64,000 nt of DNA from NCBI RefSeq assembly GCF_900086595.1, contig NZ_LT575472.1, positions 2,243,685-2,307,684 of the forward strand, in the 5' to 3' direction. The stretch is from Clostridium nigeriense (GTDB lineage Bacteria; Bacillota; Clostridia; Clostridiales; Clostridiaceae). The notes below the pieces were generated by a model. The model was not told the DNA's origin. It was given only the letters and a program-made list of their open reading frames with translations, and made no database searches. This document shows, in pieces, positions 62,041 to 64,000 of this stretch (position 1 is the first letter of the stretch; every line of letters begins with the position of its first letter). Both the position numbers and the translations under genes were made by a program.

Positions 62041-63777
62041 TTAAACTACCTCCTCTACTATTTCATTAAAATCTTTAAATTGACTACAATAAATATCAAA
62101 ATACTTGCCTTTAAGCTTTAGTAATTCTTCATGAGTTCCTTTTTCTCTTATTTCTCCATTTTCTAAATATAATATTATATCAGCATTTTTTACAGCTGAA
62201 ATTCTATGAGCAATAATAAATGTTGTACTTTTCACATCTCTTGTTAAAAGATTTTTTAATAATTTGTGCTCTGTTTCCATATCTAAAGCAGATGTAGAAT
62301 CATCTAATATTAATATTTTTGATTTCCTTACTAAAGCTCTAGTAATTGATATTCTTTGTTTTTGTCCTCCTGATAGCCCCATACCCCTTTCTCCTATTTC
62401 TGTATTTAATCCATCTTCTAATTCTTCTATAAAATCTAATGCACATGCTAATGAAGCTGCTTCTCTAACTTCCTCATAATCTGCATTTTCATTACTAAAT
62501 TTTATATTGTTTATTATTGAATCTGAAAATAGAAAGGTGTCTTGAGGCACAATAGACATATTTTTTCTTAAAAAGTCTAAATCATAATCTTTTATGTCTA
62601 CATTATCTATCTTTATACTACCATCAGTTACATCATAATATCTTCCTATTAAATTAATTAATGTTGATTTACCTGAACCTGTAGTTCCCATTATTGCAAC
62701 AGTACTGCCAGCCTTAATATCTAAATTAATATTTTCCAAAACATATTCATCCTTATATTTAAAACTAACATTATTAAAGGATATATCCCCTTTTATAGAA
62801 TCACTTTTATAGCTTTCTCTTTTACTTTTAATTTCAGGTTCTCTATCCATTATTTCAAATATTTTTTTAGCTGAAGCATTATTTCTTGAAAGCAAATCTA
62901 TTAATTCACCTAACATTCTCATTGGCCATATTAAATTCCAAATATATCCACCAAAGGCTACTAAAACACCAATGGTAATTTCATTTTTCATAACGAGAAA
63001 TCCACCTAAAACTATCATTATAACTAATGATATGTTTGTTAAAAATTCTATTGGTGGAAAATAGTCACCAATTATTTTTGCTTGCTTCATATTTAAATCA
63101 TAATAAGTTCTATTCATTTTTAAAAATTTATTTATTTCATATTTTTCTCTTGAAAATGCCTTTACTAGTCTTACTCCTGCTATATTTTCTTGAGCCGTAG
63201 TATTTATTTTAGCTGTTTGATCACTTATTTCTTCATAGGATTTTACAAATTTACTTTCTAATTTTATCGCTATAAATCCTATTGGAATCATTATAATAAA
63301 ACAAGCAATAGCTAACTCAAAATTTAGTTTAAATAGAATAACTGTAGAAACTACAAAATATATTATATTTTCTATAAATAATCTAAGCCCAAATCCTATT
63401 GTTTGCCATATATTCTCAGCATCTTCTCCTATTCTAGACATAAGTTCCCCAGTATTCATATCATCAAAATATTTAAATTCTAGTTTTTGAATATGGTTAA
63501 AAAGATCATTTTTAATATCTTGGTGTACTTTTACACTTAAAATATCATAAAGAAACTCTTTTCCATATCCAAGAATTGCTTTTATTACTGTAATAATTAA
63601 AATACCAATTAAAACCTTAATTATTATACTGTCATTGCCTGCCATAACTCCCTCATCTACAAATATTTGTTGTAAATAAGGCATAAATAAGTCAACCCCA
63701 ATTACTATAAGCATGGACAATGTTCCAAGTATCAGCAACCCTTTATATTTTGAAACATATTTAAGTATTCTAGTCAT
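62041..63777 (-). CDS. ABC exporter, subunit with degenerate catalytic site
   Basis: This 578-aa half-transporter has six membrane helices and an ATPase domain with Walker A MGTTGSGKST, canonical signature LSGGQKQRISITRAL and Walker B ILILDDSTSALD. The residue after the Walker B Asp is Asp instead of Glu, the usual loss in one half of heterodimeric exporters. The altered signature of the partner and the altered Glu here would fall in the same composite site. ATG with TAAGGGGGAA. Confidence 0.93.
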   Translation of the reverse strand: MTRILKYVSKYKGLLILGTLSMLIVIGVDLFMPYLQQIFVDEGVMAGNDSIIIKVLIGILIITVIKAILGYGKEFLYDILSVKVHQDIKNDLFNHIQKLEFKYFDDMNTGELMSRIGEDAENIWQTIGFGLRLFIENIIYFVVSTVILFKLNFELAIACFIIMIPIGFIAIKLESKFVKSYEEISDQTAKINTTAQENIAGVRLVKAFSREKYEINKFLKMNRTYYDLNMKQAKIIGDYFPPIEFLTNISLVIMIVLGGFLVMKNEITIGVLVAFGGYIWNLIWPMRMLGELIDLLSRNNASAKKIFEIMDREPEIKSKRESYKSDSIKGDISFNNVSFKYKDEYVLENINLDIKAGSTVAIMGTTGSGKSTLINLIGRYYDVTDGSIKIDNVDIKDYDLDFLRKNMSIVPQDTFLFSDSIINNIKFSNENADYEEVREAASLACALDFIEELEDGLNTEIGERGMGLSGGQKQRISITRALVRKSKILILDDSTSALDMETEHKLLKNLLTRDVKSTTFIIAHRISAVKNADIILYLENGEIREKGTHEELLKLKGKYFDIYCSQFKDFNEIVEEVV

Positions 63778-63858
63778 AAATTTTCCCCCTTAAGTTATAA
63801 ATAATTTTGTTTTTTGCTTATTTTTTACTCATCCTTCTCTCCCTTTCATAAAAGAAAA

Positions 63859-63882
63859 AAGGCCAAAGTTATCCTTAGCCTT
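63859..63882 (-). terminator. Terminator hairpin upstream of the ABC exporter (first of two)
   Basis: On the - strand AAGGCTAAGG pairs imperfectly with CTTTGGCCTT, followed by TTTTC. It lies between the ABC exporter start and the second hairpin. Confidence 0.65.
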
Positions 63883-63895
63883 TTATCCTTAATAA

Positions 63896-63928
63896 AAAAA
63901 TAAAAAGCCAAGGTTAATAACCCTTGGC
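63896..63928 (-). terminator. Terminator hairpin upstream of the ABC exporter (second of two)
   Basis: GCCAAGG (63907-63913) pairs with CCTTGGC (63922-63928), followed on the - strand by TTTTTATTTTTTT, a strong terminator. Two such elements in tandem ahead of an exporter could end an upstream gene or act as attenuators in the exporter leader. Confidence 0.75.
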
Positions 63929-64000
63929 CCTAATTATCTTTATATAAATTCAAAGTTATATCCTATAAATTTAAAGGATATATAATTTTATAAAGTATAT

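Noticed and set aside
63778..63850. Tiny leader peptides upstream of the ABC exporter
   Set aside because: ATG frames of four to six codons exist but none is distinctive and the relevant promoter is not seen.

Overview
The window is AT-rich with strong purine-rich ribosome binding sites and looks like a chromosomal segment of a Clostridium. The asrABC-type anaerobic sulfite reductase, many ferredoxin-type proteins, a CarD-like regulator with a CcpA box, and the codon use would suit C. perfringens or a close relative; this species call is inference.

Left part (1-10125): a type II-C CRISPR-Cas locus. By hand count there is one partial and 83 complete, apparently identical 36-nt repeats with 83 spacers (70 of 30 nt, 11 of 29 nt, 2 of 31 nt), running off the left edge. 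Every repeat ends in TGCTATAAT, an extended -10 promoter pointing along the + strand, so each crRNA probably has its own promoter. A terminator closes the array at 5504-5540. cas2, cas1 and a 1064-aa cas9 lie on the - strand. A tracrRNA with a TTGACA/17 bp/TATAAT promoter and a terminator sits just upstream of cas9.

Middle part (10166-31896): a BREX type 1 island on the - strand in the order brxA, brxB, brxC, pglX, accessory genes, pglZ, brxL. The accessory genes are a DUF4429-like/SHOCT protein, a GmrSD/BrxU-like DUF262-DUF1524 nuclease, a RecQ helicase fused to a phosphoribosyltransferase, a DprA-like protein translationally coupled to it, and a Fic protein carrying its own inhibitory motif. 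A CoiA-like zinc protein is inserted on the + strand between pglZ and brxL. A 65-aa basic protein lies between brxL and the tracrRNA promoter. The RecQ-PRTase/DprA pair is the best candidate for a distinct, less-described defence module. Upstream of brxA, 32168-33789 is a decayed zone of frameshifted genes that marks the island edge.

Right part (33990-64000): ordinary clostridial metabolism and transport. It holds a DEAD-box-type helicase, a ferredoxin/membrane iron-sulfur pair, and a nickel/cobalt ECF transporter with hypA, hypB, an 892-aa iron-sulfur/FAD oxidoreductase and a DUF5692 protein. That group is apparently controlled by a divergent FCD-type GntR repressor through TGGTnnnACCA palindromes. 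Next come asrABC, a CarD-like regulator, a radical SAM/methyltransferase trio, a NarL-type two-component system with an ABC-2 exporter, an EamA transporter, three small membrane proteins with gene remnants around them, and a heterodimeric ABC exporter with one degenerate ATPase site preceded by two tandem terminators.
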